64,000 bases of DNA from Cercophora sp. LCS_1 (lineage: Eukaryota > Ascomycota > Sordariomycetes > Sordariales > Lasiosphaeriaceae): the NCBI GenBank assembly GCA_036250225.1, contig JAPZLL010000003.1:930001-994000 (forward strand). The letters run 5' to 3'. The first letter of the stretch is position 1, and each line of letters begins with the position of its first letter. The notes beneath the pieces were generated by a model. That model saw only the letters and a program-made list of their open reading frames with translations, was not told the origin of the DNA and ran no database searches. Positions 1 to 11,538 of this stretch are shown piece by piece. Both the position numbers and the translations under genes were made by a program.

Positions 1-1
1 C

Positions 2-1045
2 ACGACATCTTCGTCCCCGTTCAATGCCTTACTCTCGAATCCCGAAACGGCAGACCAATGGGTTCAGCATGAGAACCTGCTGTTGTCATGTCTTCGAACT
101 GGGGATGAAGTGGCCGCCAATCGATGTCTCGAGAAGCTTCTTGCCCGATTTAGCGAAGACAATGAGAGGGTTATGGCGCTCAGAGGGCTGGTGAAAGAGG
201 CGGAGGCGCAGAACAACGGCGAGCTGGAAAAGGTCCTGCATGAGTACGACCAGATCCTGAGCAACAACAACACCAATATCGTGCGTCCTGGCCTCATCCG
301 CCCGCCCCATACCTACTGACCACGGACAGCCTATTACCAAGAGACGAATCGCGTTGCTACGATCGATGGGACGCCTCTCAGACGCGGTGTCGTCCCTGGT
401 GCAGCTTCTTGATTTCCTGCCCACTGACGCAGAGGCTTGGTCCGAGCTGGCCGACCTCTACCTTTTGCAGGGCATGTATCAGCAGGCCATCTACGCAACG
501 GAAGAAGTCCTAGTATTGGCCCCAAACGCATGGAATGTATGCATTCCCCCACCCCGATCACAGCTCGGCCTTTGCACTAACATCTTTCAGGTTCATGCGA
601 GACTTGGTGAGATATTGTACATGGCTGCTACTGCCCCAGGTGCTGCTGGTGGGTCGTACCAAAAGTACATGACCGAGGCCGTGAAGCGGTTCTCCCGGAG
701 TATTGAGCTGTGTGACGATTATCTCCGAGGTTATTATGGACTGAAGCTGGTTTGTTGGTTGCGCCCCATGCAAATGCCGACGTCCTAATGCTCTTATAGG
801 TGACCAACAAACTGCTGAAGAACACGGGTAAGGCTTCTGGAAAATCCGACGAGGGCGAGTTCACCCTGCCAGACACGAAAACGACGGAGCGCCTCAACCA
901 ACTAGCCACCTCAAAGCTGTCGGAGATTATACGGCGGAGCACGGCACGGGAGACCGGATGGCGTGGCTACGACGAGTTGGAAGTCGAAGCAGCTCGGAAA
1001 CTTCTCTCTGAGGAAGCATCCGCAGCGTCTGGAATTGAGCGGTGA
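2..1045 (+). CDS. EMC2: ER membrane protein complex subunit 2 (EMC2), 5'-partial
   Basis: This is the TPR subunit of the ER membrane complex, which inserts tail-anchored and multipass proteins; EMC2 sits on the cytosolic side. Four exons are visible: 2-280, 330-536, 591-749 and 800-1045, all joined in phase 0 with GT..AG introns of 49, 54 and 50 nt. Recognisable blocks are a helix with NLLLSCLRTGDE, the TPR-like DAEAWSELADLYLLQGMYQQA (key residues W, L and Y), and PNAWN followed by VHARLGEIL after splicing. The C-terminus ends SGIER. The start codon and N-terminus lie left of the window. EMC2 is expected from the order of these blocks in fungal homologues; another TPR protein is less likely. 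Confidence 0.88.
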
Positions 1046-4000
1046 TATTCGCTGCCGGCCGTGGGTTGAACGCGACAGGAGGTCCAGTGACGCGTCGGGC
1101 ATGTTTGCGGCAACGTGAGTCACGGCGGGAACCCTCGATATTGAACCAGAGCCCCCCGGGGGATGCCGACTTGTTTTCGGGGCCGAACAACAGATCCGGG
1201 GTGGGTGTGGTTGCGGCCCCGGCCTGATTGGTGCCCTATGACGCGTGTTGAGCCGGCGGAGTGGGTCATTGGGCACGAAGACGTGAAGCCAGCGGCTGCA
1301 CGTGGCTCCAATAGAAGGGGGCCTGATATCTGTCGTGCAGGCGGTAATGGGCGGTGCGGGCCTCAGAGCCCAACCGGAATGCGGCTCCATTGCGTTTCTG
1401 CGGGCTGACCTAATTCGGATCATGGAGTTTCTTGGGCAGAAAACATGTTCATTCTTGGGCTAGAGCGGGCCCGAGTGGCCTGCTGCAGAAACACGCGCCG
1501 CCGCGATTCTCGTTCCACTGCCTTCTGTCGAAACATAAGCTCGTTGTGCCTGAGGCGTGAGGTAATGCCCCCGCGACCCACAACCTAAGCAACGCGGATG
1601 CGCAAGGTACTGGCAGTCGTTCTCGCAACCACAAGCCCTAGCTGGGGATACCTCTGCGGGGCGGATTGACGTGTTCGCCACCATTGCTTGGGCCTGATGC
1701 TTGTGTTGTCATCGCCGAGAACAGCAGAGTTTTCTATACACGGCGTACTAATCGCAAACAGACAGGTGATGTGATCTGTATAAGACTAGGCTGTCCGCAG
1801 GCAGCAATCCCGATGTCTCCACATCCGTCCCCGTCTCCTCGAGAGCCGAAATCCACCACGGCGTTGTCCAACCCCTATTGTGAGAGATGCTTGACTTGGT
1901 TGATGCGGGCTGCTCGTGTTGTTTGTGCTCCAAACCCCCACAAGGCCGCATCCAGGACAAACCGCACTCGAGATCTGATTCTTCCGCCCACGGAACCAAA
2001 AGAAAAGAAAAAGATCATGTGGGACTGGCGAGGACGCACACCAGCTGCTCGCGAACCACCATCAAAGCCAGTGAAGCTGCAACATCGTGTGGGGGCTGAG
2101 CCGGCGTCGATGTTCTGCCCGGACAGATCTGGCAGCCGCCTTGTCTGTATGGTTCTTGTTACGATTCCTCCTGACGCGACCTGATGCCCTCCGCCAACGC
2201 CTGTCTTGCCCCAGACTGAATTCCCCTACCTACATGTCACCACTGCCTGGTCTCCCTGGCCTTTGCTGCCCATCTGACAAATTTACTTGGGCTCTGGTTT
2301 GCGGAGGGAGGCACACATAGACTGCCAAGTCATCCACGCCGCCTCCCCTGGAGCCAGAGGACAAGAAAAAGAAAGGCCGGGTGTGGGTGTAGGGTGTCTC
2401 GAGCACACATCGTGGTGTAAGTGCATGCATTTTCTGTAGGCAGGGCAATGGTCGGAGTTGACCTTTGGTGCGTGCAGCTCGCCATGCCAGCACTGGCCAG
2501 CCCACCTCCCCCGTTCCTGCCTGCAGTTCGCTACAGACAATTGTCCATTTTCCATGACATTTACCGTGCTTGCTGCAGCTTGTCACTGACCCGGCGCCGG
2601 GGCCTCCCGCCATATAACAACAGGACACCGACTCTCTTGTGTCTTTGCTTCACGAGATTCCCGTCCCGTCCCCTTTTCCGCTGTCTGCTCTGTCTCTGCC
2701 CGGCAACCGCATTGACAACAATCCGGCACATCCACGACATTATCTACGGGGATCTGCCGCACGCTACCGCGAGAACGCCAGCGCCATCGGCTCCGTCCCT
2801 TTTTGATCACGTTTTTTTCCAGTTTTTGTGGCCGGTGACGGGAAGGGATTCTGACAAGCAGGAAACCAACCAAAACCGTTTCATCGGCCGTTTACCCCAC
2901 CATTTTGTCCCTCCCGGCCTCCCACCCAACCTCGGCCTGTCACCCGTTGCCCGTCGCTGGCAACACACACACCACGGCGGCTGCTTGCACCTCCTCACCA
3001 GGTCAAGCTCACGGTGTGCCGCGTCGGACACCAGGGTTGTGACGGGACCACCAGTTCTCGAATCACGGCAACCTGGGTCTAAGCTTTTGCAGGTACGGAT
3101 ACGTTTTCCAATAATATCAGTAACCGTTCCCAGCTGCTGGCACTCTGAATCCACTCTTCCCCGTGTCTCCCTTTCTGTGGCGCGTTTTTCGGTCGTTTCA
3201 TTCAATCCGAGGGAGCCAGGGCTCCTCCAACTCGGGAGTCCTGCATCTCGAAAAAGTTGCCCCTCGGCTTGGCGGAAGGTGGACCGTCTCCGGGCGGCAG
3301 CGTGAGGGGTGAGCCACACTGCACACTGCGGAAGGGGCCCCCGCCAGTCCAGCCCTCCTGCCCCAGACCTGCCGTTGCACGAGGAACAGGGCAAGGCCAC
3401 TCGGCGACACGATCCACGATGGCATTTTGGATGCCGGCCTGGTGGGTTGAGGTGGACGCCCAGTCATGGGCATTGACACGGTGTCGCACCCGCTCCTCCC
3501 CTCCCGACCCTACGGCGGCGGCGTTCATCCATGTTCTATCCTCCTCCCAATGATTCTACCTATTTCAAGGTGCAACCCCTCACTGACGCTATGCCAGTTC
3601 TGGGGCGTATATTGGCCGTGCTATGAGCTGCCCCTTGGAAGGCACCCCCGATCCCGTCTGCTCATCGACGCATTCCAGACACACACCAGTGACCACCACT
3701 GCCGCGACCGCCATCTCCCGTCTCTCAGCAGGTCACGAGGCTCAGCCCCCAAGCATCGAAGCGACACATTACACTAGCACCACAGCAACCTCAGTCTTCG
3801 AGACCCAAAGCATAAACAGGTGGGCACCTCCCCAGTTCCTTGACCTTCGTTCCCCACAACCGCAACACCATCCGCCGTCCTTCGTGTCCCATCTGGTGAT
3901 TGCTGCAGAGCTTTTGCCCTGCAATGGCAATCTACCTGGGCTGAGGACGATTCTCCTGTCGTCTGTCTCCCAGGTCGCACTCTGCCCTGTCGACGGGAGC

Positions 4001-4615
4001 CTTGGCTCACCGACTCGCCCCTCTGTGGATTGCCCTTTTTCTTCTGGGCCGCTGCAGCGTTTGAGCCAGCGTCGCTGACCGACCCGACGACCCAGACGAA
4101 CCCAACCCGTCCTTTTTTCCCCTGTCTCACTTTTTTTTTGAGCCCAACCCGCTTCTTGCCAGTCTCTTATTTATTTTGCCAGGGAACCCGGTCAGCATCG
4201 CATCACACCAGGACTCCCTTCACCCAGCAATTGAGTTTGGTCGTTTTGCTCAAAGGACGACCAAGGAACAGCTCCACCCGACATCGCTAAGCAGCCGCCC
4301 GCCGACAGCTCACAGCTTCTCTCACGTCCTGACCGCCGATAAGCGCCTGCGTCGTCTTTCGCCAACTCCCTCCTCACTTCCCCTCCTCAGCCCAGCAGCC
4401 CGCTCAGCCACGGTTCCCGCTCGTGCGCACCCGCATCCGCGCACTCACACCGCCAAATATCTCTTGCTCCCCTAAATCTGTCTCCTGTCGGGACAGAGCG
4501 GTTGTTATTCAATCGACATACCCTAGCAGCACGCGGATTCCCACGATACGCCTTTACTCCGGCTTTCTCCCCGCAGATCGTCGCGAGTAAAGGGTGACCA
4601 GTCAAACCATTCCCA
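1046..4615. other. Long intergenic region / probable long 5' leader
   Basis: About 3.6 kb separate EMC2 from the next start codon. Open frames exist (up to 294 codons) but are compositionally simple, overlap on several frames and resemble no protein family. The part from about 3,600 to 4,600 is strongly pyrimidine-rich on the plus strand, with several T and CT tracts (for example around 4,105-4,145), as is usual for fungal promoters and 5' UTRs. It probably holds the EMC2 terminator, the promoter and a long leader of the ULD gene. No tRNA or 5S rRNA was recognised. Confidence 0.6.
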
Positions 4616-7353
4616 ATGTCGTAAGTGGCCTCCCTCCCGTGTTTTTGATTTGTGCATGAAACCGTGCCGTCGCAATCTCCCCGTCTCCCTTGCTTCCTCC
4701 CTGTCTTGCCCAGAACCTTCCCGCTGACCTTGAACTTTTTTGTTACCCGCCTGCAGCAGACGACGTATGACAGTGACCATTGATAATAGTGCGCCGAGAT
4801 CAACAAGTTCATCCAGTTTCTCCGACGACGACGACGGCTCGTCATCGCAGCACAGTCAGGATTACACCGAGTCCTTGGTGGACCACGACGACTGGGCCGA
4901 GGACTACGACGAGCTCGACCCCTCTGATTCCGCATCTACCCACGATCCTCCTCACTCCGGCTATCGCCAACCGGCCCCGCGATCTCACAGTGCGCGGCCG
5001 TCGCGAAGCGGGTCGCGATCACACAGGATTCCTCCAGGACGCCAATCTTTTGCGGGAAGCAGCTATCGCGCTGCTCCAGCGCCATCGCAGCCGCCGATGA
5101 GCCTAGATCCTTCCGACGAATATGCGTCGGCCTACAACGGGGGCTACGGGCGCCCCCCGCAGCACCCTGGCGCTTTCTACGGTCACAGTGCTAGAGGAGG
5201 TGGCCACCATCCCTACCCCCAAAGCCATGTTGGAGGCTATGCGCCCACGCCGTCACCTTATGCCCAGGGACAGATCGTGCCGTATGGTGATTACCGGAAC
5301 CCCTTTGCTCCAATGAACGGCCGGAATGGCAACCAATTCTTCGGAGACCACCAGCAGCAGGAAATGACGCCGTATTACGGGGGCGGCGGGCCGAGCGGGT
5401 TTTACGGGCACGGTGGGGCTCACGGCGGCGGCGGATATCCCGTTCCGCAGCATATGCAGCAGTACATCTACAGCGCCCCACCTCCGCCGCCTACCGAGCA
5501 CCCGGGGCCGTCCACCACGCCCGCTCCGCCCGTGGAAAAGAAGCCGGACCCTGAGGTAGAGGCTATGAAAATGCAGCTCCAGGCCTTCAAGGCAGAACAG
5601 CAGCGCAAAGAGGAAGCGGAACGACAGAAGGAGATCGAGGCCAAGATCCGGAAAGATGCCGAGGAGGCGCTTCAGAAACGCCTCGAGATGATGAGGATAC
5701 AAGAGGCGGAAACCAAGGCGAGCATCGAAAAGGCGAGGATAGAGGCTGAGGCGCAAGCACGTGAGAAGATTGAGCAGGAGCGCATTGCTGCTGAGCGCCG
5801 GCGGAAGGAGGAGGAGGAGGCCAGGAGAAGAGCAGAGAGAGAAGCACGGGAAAAACTCGAAGCCGAGCTGAGGGCTGAACGCGAGCGAATGGAAGCGCAG
5901 CGTGTGGAGGACGAGCGACGGAGGAAGGAAGTCGAAGAAGCGCTAAAGAAGGCTGAGCGGGATGCACGCGACAAGTTCCAAGCGGAGCTGAGAGCAGCAG
6001 AGGAGGCTCGCAAGCGCGCGGAGGACGAGCGTGCCCGCGAGGAAGCCATTGCTAAGGCAAAGCTCGAGGCCGCAATCATGGAAGAAAAGGCCAAACTCGC
6101 CGCCAAGATGAAGGCCGAGGAGGAAGCCAAGGCTGCTGCCGCTGCGAAGGCCGCTGAGGAAGAGGCGAGGCTAAAAAGGATCGAGGATGAGACCAAGGCC
6201 AAGCTAGAAGCCGCCATCAAAGAACAGGAAGCAAAGATGGCCTTGGCTCTCAAACTCGAGCAAGAAAAGCTTTTGGCAGCACAGAAGGCCGAAGCAGAAG
6301 CCAAGGAGGCGGCGGCCAAGAAGGTGGCCGAGGAAGCTGCGTGGCGAAAGCAACTCGAAGACGAGGCCAGACTGAAGGCAGAGAATGAGGCCAGGGAGAA
6401 ACTGGAAAAGGAGCGTCTCGCGGCCGAAGCTGCTAAGGTTGCCGAGGACGAGAAGAAGGCTGCTGAGAAGGCCTTGCGCGAAAAGATGCTACAGGAGGCT
6501 CATGTCAAGATTGAGACCGACGCCAAGAAAAAGGAGAAACTCCCCATCAAGTTCAAGGACGCCATCGGGCGAAAGTTCAGTTTCCCATTCCATCTCTGTC
6601 AAACTTGGACGGTACGTGCAAGCTCGCTGCTCTTCTTGTTATTGAACCCTGCTAACGAGAACCACTAGGGCATGGAGGAGTTGATAAAGCAGGCTTTCCT
6701 CCACGTCGAGATTGTCGGTCCTCAGGTCCAAGAGGGTTACTATGACCTCATTGGTCCTGACGGCGAGATCATTTTGCCGACGGTTTGGGAGCGGGTTGTT
6801 CAGCCAGATTGGTCTATCACCATGCACATGTGGCCAATGGACAGGATACCACAGCAGCGGGTGCCTCCGGGACATGGGGGCATGGGGATGCCGCCGGGTG
6901 GTATGCCCCGACCTGGACCGCATGGCCGAGGGCAAGGGGGCATGCCTCCTCCTGCTTTCATGATGGGTGGGCGTCCTATGGGAATGCGGCCCCCTGGAGT
7001 CCCGGGAGGCCCTGTTGGAGCTGGCCCGCCGCCCCCTCCGCCTGTCCCTAACGGTTTCCACGGCGGACGGGGGATGCGGCCTGCGATGATGCACCCTGAC
7101 ATTGTTCAGGTGGAGCCTGGCAAGCCACCGAAGAAGGTGGTCAAACCCACAACCACTGTTCTTGGGTGGATGGCCGGAAAGCCTGGGAAGAGTGGCAAGA
7201 AGTATGTTGGCCCTGCCCCAAATAAGCCCCATTCATATTACACCTCACAACACATCAAACTCGTCTCACACAAGTCCGTCCCTACCCTACACTGCCCCTC
7301 AAACCTTGACTACTAGGGCAATTTACTAACCCTCTCACAGGAAGAAGCACTAA
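4616..7353 (+). CDS. Coiled-coil protein with fungal ubiquitin-like domain (ULD)
   Basis: Four exons are predicted: 4616-4620, 4757-6611, 6669-7201 and 7341-7353, giving 801 residues. The first exon holds only ATG plus two bases; the junction makes M-S-R-R-R-M. If that exon is wrong, the next ATG is at 4767. Residues 1-265 are Ser/Gly/Pro/His-rich with an acidic serine stretch. Residues 267-596 are a long charged Glu/Lys/Ala/Arg coiled coil. Residues 597-680 form a compact globular block starting IKFKDAIGRKF, with FHLCQTW, HVEIVGPQVQEGYYDLIGP and MHMW, matching the ubiquitin-like domain found at the end of many fungal proteins. The tail is Met/Gly/Pro-rich and ends in a lysine run. Molecular function is unknown; a scaffold role is only inference. 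Confidence 0.8.
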
Positions 7354-8034
7354 GCATTAGCTTGGTCATGGTCATCAGCAAACCCCTGCTTGTGGCTACA
7401 TACATGTGCTCCTTTCACACATGCGCAACCGTATATTCCACTACTCTCCTATATTTGTAGTCAAGGTCGCATCGGATACACTTTTGGCTTTTATTTGATA
7501 CCTTGTCGCCTAGTTTCTCGTTGTCATTTTCTACTACATTTCTGGATCCCCTTCCCACTCCCTTCGGCGGACCGGGGCTATACTGCGAGCGATCTCTGTG
7601 CCCTCTATTTGATCATGCATTGAAGCCGGAGTACGGGACATGAGAGAAGCGGGCAGGTCCAGCGGTGGTATTTGAAGGGTTTGAAGCGATGGATCATTTG
7701 TTTTAGGCTGGGTTTGGAGCAGGGACCGTGATCGGCGTGTTGGGCCGGCAGTTATGATATTATTGGAACAACCTTTGTCTGGTCTGGCGTGAAACGAACT
7801 CTTCTCTACCACTCGTTCATTGTCAGTCGGCGAACTGGGAGGGGTGTTGGTATGATGGATTCAACTGATATATTCGTCTAAACTCTCATGTATGCTGTCG
7901 CTGTTTTATCAAAGTCTAGGAAGAAAAAACGAACAAAATGTACATGCTTATATACAACGCTGTCTATACAGTTCTGGAGTCGCGAGATTGACGATCCTTT
8001 TACACGATACAACCCAACCCAGCATCTATCTCTT
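7354..8034. other. Convergent intergenic region
   Basis: It lies between the 3' ends of the ULD gene (plus) and COQ10 (minus) and should hold both 3' UTRs and polyadenylation sites. AT content rises around 7,480-7,530 and 7,860-7,960. No RNA gene or convincing ORF is seen. Confidence 0.6.
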
Positions 8035-8823
8035 TCATTTTCTATGCAACCTCCGAGCCCTCTCCTCAAACGCCTGCACCATCTCATCAACCTTATCCCC
8101 AGCAACCTGCCCAACAGCCAACCCCAGCGCCGGGTTCGAAAACCGAAACTGCACCCTCAATTCAACCTCCGTATTCTCCCCATCCAAAGCCCGCACCGTC
8201 CACCTTGTAACCAAACTTTCAAAGATCCCTTCTACATCTTCACCCCCTCCGCTCCTTTTTTCAATATCATACCCCACCTCCCTAAGCTTCGAACACGGAA
8301 TAGTAGTATCCGCCCATCCGCTTACTGCCTCGACTACCGAACCAGGGATGCAGTATACCCGTGACGTGTAGCTTTGTGTGAAGGGACCCCACCCCACCGT
8401 CAGGTCGGCGAGTGCTGGTAGCCGTGGCGTTGAGGACGTCCAGGCTGTTACGCACGAGGCGGTGCAGTTGGGGAGGAAGAAGCGGTAGGAGTCGATGTCG
8501 GAGATTATGGTGTAGAGGTGGAGAGGTGGGTAGGGGAGGGTTCGGCGCGTGTGGAGGGTGATGGGGGTTGAGGATTGGGGAAGGATGGAGGTTAGAAAGG
8601 GGCGGGAGGGTACTCTGGTTCCGACGGGTTCTCGAAGGAGGTGTGGAATTGAGAGTGGTGGTTTGATGGGCTGTCGTGGGGTTGAGTATGGAGAGTATGT
8701 CGTTGCGAGCTGTGGTTGGGAAGCGATCGGTCGGGAAGCGGTGAGGGTGTGGATGGCGATGGAGCGGGAAGGGGTCGGGACCAGGAGGAGGGCGGCGCGC
8801 GTTGGAGGTTTTAGGAGGGCCAT
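8035..8823 (-). CDS. COQ10: Coenzyme Q-binding protein COQ10, mitochondrial (START domain)
   Basis: Single exon, 262 residues. COQ10 binds ubiquinone in the mitochondrial inner membrane through a START-like lipid pocket and is needed for efficient Q-dependent respiration. The N-terminus is rich in Arg, Ser, Thr and Pro with almost no acidic residues, as expected of a mitochondrial presequence (about residues 1-75). The START/polyketide-cyclase core follows: LHLYTIISDIDSYRFFLPNC, a glycine-containing hairpin with LTVGWGPFTQSYTSRV, and a C-terminal helix with the motif GDKVDEMVQAFEERA. The first strand opens with the family's typical VSDVDxYxxFLPxC signature. Codon choice is very GC- and CTC/CCC-biased. 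It is convergent with the ULD gene and divergent from the tRNA methyltransferase gene. Confidence 0.93.
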   Translation of the reverse strand: MALLKPPTRAALLLVPTPSRSIAIHTLTASRPIASQPQLATTYSPYSTPRQPIKPPLSIPHLLREPVGTRVPSRPFLTSILPQSSTPITLHTRRTLPYPPLHLYTIISDIDSYRFFLPNCTASCVTAWTSSTPRLPALADLTVGWGPFTQSYTSRVYCIPGSVVEAVSGWADTTIPCSKLREVGYDIEKRSGGGEDVEGIFESLVTRWTVRALDGENTEVELRVQFRFSNPALGLAVGQVAGDKVDEMVQAFEERARRLHRK

Positions 8824-9670
8824 TGCAGGTGGTAGAGCGTCTGGCGCATACGGGTTGGGTTGAGGCTATCGGGGGGTGAGGTTATCGCGAGATTGAGGGA
8901 GCTGGGAGGTGTGGTTTTGGGCGCATTGTCTGTTTTGGTGGTTGGGCTTTCGGACGATCTTTGGGTTATTGTCGTGAGGAAGCTATCGGGTTACTGTGGA
9001 TCTTCTTGTCACTTGAAGGTGGGATTGTTGACTTTGTGATCCTGGTGTTTTTGCCGAGGGAGTCGAGATTCAAGAGTTGCTGGGGCTGCTATTCGCACTC
9101 TTGCTGGGGGCTGCTTGTCTTCCCCTGAATCTCGGGCTGGAAGCTGGTGGTGCCCTTGTGTGGAGTCTGGTTCTTTGCTAGATTCTTGGTATTGACACAG
9201 TGTAGATTACTGTACAGAGCTAAGTGGGTAGAATAGAAGTTTTTCTGTCACAACTGCTGAAATTCCACAAACGGCGGTTGGATTTCTACTGAAGCAACTC
9301 TGAGCTTCCCATTTATCAACACGCTACCTTACAATTTATTTGTTCCCGACCGATATCTGGGAGGGCATTTAGGTCTTGCTTCTCGCCCCGCGCCCGCCCC
9401 GGCACCTGTCGCAGAACCCTGAGAGCCGTCTGAATTTTTAGAGTGGGTCCAAGGTGAGAATTCAATCTGCCCCACCTTCCACCACACGTTTTTAAGGAGC
9501 GGTTGGGCTCGTTTCTTCTCTTTTCTCTTCTCACACTTTCGAGTCGGGAGACTGATCTTCCACGACATGCTGCACTTCTCACTCAGCGCCATTCGATGAC
9601 CGCTGGCCATTGCTAGCTATGCGGCGCGCTAATTTCATTCCCAGGACAGACGCATCCCTCAATTCGCAAC
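8824..9670. promoter_or_regulatory. Divergent promoter region COQ10 / tRNA methyltransferase
   Basis: This 847-bp interval separates two divergent start codons and must contain both promoters. The COQ10-proximal half is GT-rich on the plus strand. The half next to 9,671 shows CT-rich tracts (9,505-9,545), as in fungal core promoters. No ORF or RNA gene is supported. No specific factor site was assigned. Confidence 0.5.
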
Positions 9671-10957
9671 ATGACCGCTGCAACAATGGTTGCGCCTGCT
9701 AGCCAGGCAGACGAGAAGGACCAGCTCGCTGCCCAGGTTTCTTGCTTGGAGATTTCTGCAGATCCCATGGCAGTTGACGAGGAGCAGAAGCCCGCCCATC
9801 GATCCCACGATCCACAGTTCAACCAGAAGAGAAGCGACCCATTTCAGTTTGGCTCTCGCTACCTCCAAGAGGAAGACGACGTGTTCGAATTCAACGCGTG
9901 GGATCACGTCGAGACTGATGACACATACAAGGAGTATGCTGAGCAACAGTTTGCGATGCAGAGGGCGTCACCGGTGTCTGATTTCGATAAGTGTAAGTTG
10001 CTTTTCCCCCCCTCTTTTCACATTGCTCCCCTTGGGAGCTGGCGATGTGATGATTTACATCATAAGCATAGTTCATCTGAATTATACATGAAGACAACTT
10101 TGTATTTTATAGTCTTTCGTCCCCATCTGATCCGCCATTCAGCATTCCCAACACCAGTTGCATTGCTTCGTTGACGCAGAAGTGCTAACCTGGAACCAGA
10201 TCGCTTCAACTCAGACCCCGCAAAATGGTGGAATCTTTTCTACAAGAACAACACTGCCAATTTCTTCAAGGACCGGAAGTGGCTTCAGCAGGAATTTCCC
10301 ATTCTTGACAAGATCACAGAAGAGAATGCTGGGCCTTTTACCCTCTTGGAAATCGGAGCGGGTGCTGGTAACACGGCGTTCCCCATCTTGAGCAAGAACA
10401 AGAACCCACTGTTGAGACTTCACGCCTGCGATTTCTCCAAGAAGGCTGTCGAGGTCATGCGCTCACACGAGTCGTACAACACAGATATCATGCAGGCTGA
10501 TGTTTGGGATGTCGCTGGTGAAGAGCTTCCCCCGGGACTCCAGGAAGGCTCGGTCGACGTAGCACTCATGGTTTTCATTTTCTCCGCCTTGTCCCCATTG
10601 CAATGGAAGAAAGCGGTGGACAATGTCTATCGTGTGCTCAAACCAGGCGGCGAGGTTTGCTTCCGAGACTATGGAAGAGGTGATCTCGCCCAAGTGCGCT
10701 TCAGAAAAGGGCGGTACCTTGAAGAGAACTTTTACATCCGTGGTGATGGCACGCGGGTCTACTTCTTTGAGAAGGACGAGCTTGCTGATATCTGGACCGG
10801 AAAGCTCGACGATGCAACCACTGAGGGTAGCGAGGCTACAAGTCAGTCACGGTTCAGTGTCGAGGAACTCGGGGTCGATCGTAGACTACTCGTGAACCGA
10901 GCCAAGAAGCTGAAGATGTATCGTTGCTGGCTCCAGGGCCGCTTCAAAAAAATCTAG
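9671..10957 (+). CDS. tRNA 3-methylcytidine(32) methyltransferase (Trm140/METTL2-6 type)
   Basis: Exons 9671-9992 and 10200-10957 give 359 residues; the intron splits a Tyr codon (T|AT) within FDKYRFN. The enzyme transfers methyl from S-adenosylmethionine to N3 of C32 in the anticodon loop of Thr and Ser tRNAs. Seen directly: the family signature WDHVETDDTYKEYAEQQ, PAKWWNLFYKNN, FFKDRKWLQQEFP, the SAM motif I LLEIGAGAGNTAFPIL, an acidic strand end HACDFSKKAVEVM, and FRDYGRGDLAQVRFRKGRY. There is no N-terminal actin-binding extension such as yeast Abp140 carries, so this is the compact METTL form. Two in-frame ATGs (9671 and 9686) lie near the start; the first is taken. Confidence 0.92.
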
Positions 10958-11538
10958 ACAAAAATGAAGGCTTACAAACACTATTCATCTGTTTCACCTG
11001 ACCCTTTTCGATGAGTTTTGCAATTGACCTCCAAACCATCCATGAATTCCATTGTTGCTCTGCCCGAACGCAATCCTCGCCTCGCAACTCCCGTCATTGT
11101 TTGTCGCACCTTGCGGCTGACGACTGGTAACGCCCAGACCAGCCTGGCTCCGTTGGAGGTTGGTAAGTTTGTGGGGCGTCGGCTGCTTGACCGCCCGTCA
11201 AGCCTTGGAGCTGAATGGCAGAATCGAATGCGACAAAGCACCCGACCTTCCCTGTACCGGCCCGTGCTCAACTCCAAGAAACATCGTCGATCTCGAAACG
11301 ACCGAGATCTCTATTCTCCCCAAAGACAAGAATCACGCGATTATTCAAGAACTCCTTCGCCTTAAGCTCAGCCGCGCAAGAGCAACCGCATCGCCTGTCG
11401 TGCTCCCGAGCTTAGTGGCATACTTGGTAATTCCTCATCTGCACCGTGATTCAACTGTTCTCCCCGCGAATCGAACGAGACCGAACCCCCGATCGATCGT
11501 ATCGCTCGCCGCCTCACCGATGATTAAATCCGCGAAGC
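10958..11538. promoter_or_regulatory. Intergenic region upstream of SAC3
   Basis: A 581-bp stretch holds the 3' UTR of the methyltransferase and the promoter/leader of SAC3, in the same direction. No RNA gene or credible ORF is seen. Confidence 0.5.

Noticed and set aside
2421..3305. 294-codon plus-strand ORF upstream of the ULD gene
   Set aside because: It has random composition with many Cys, Arg, Leu and Pro, no domain, and overlaps frames of similar length on the other strand.
5672..6319. 215-codon minus-strand ORF rich in Ala and Ser
   Set aside because: It is the antisense shadow of the Glu/Lys/Ala coiled coil of the ULD gene.
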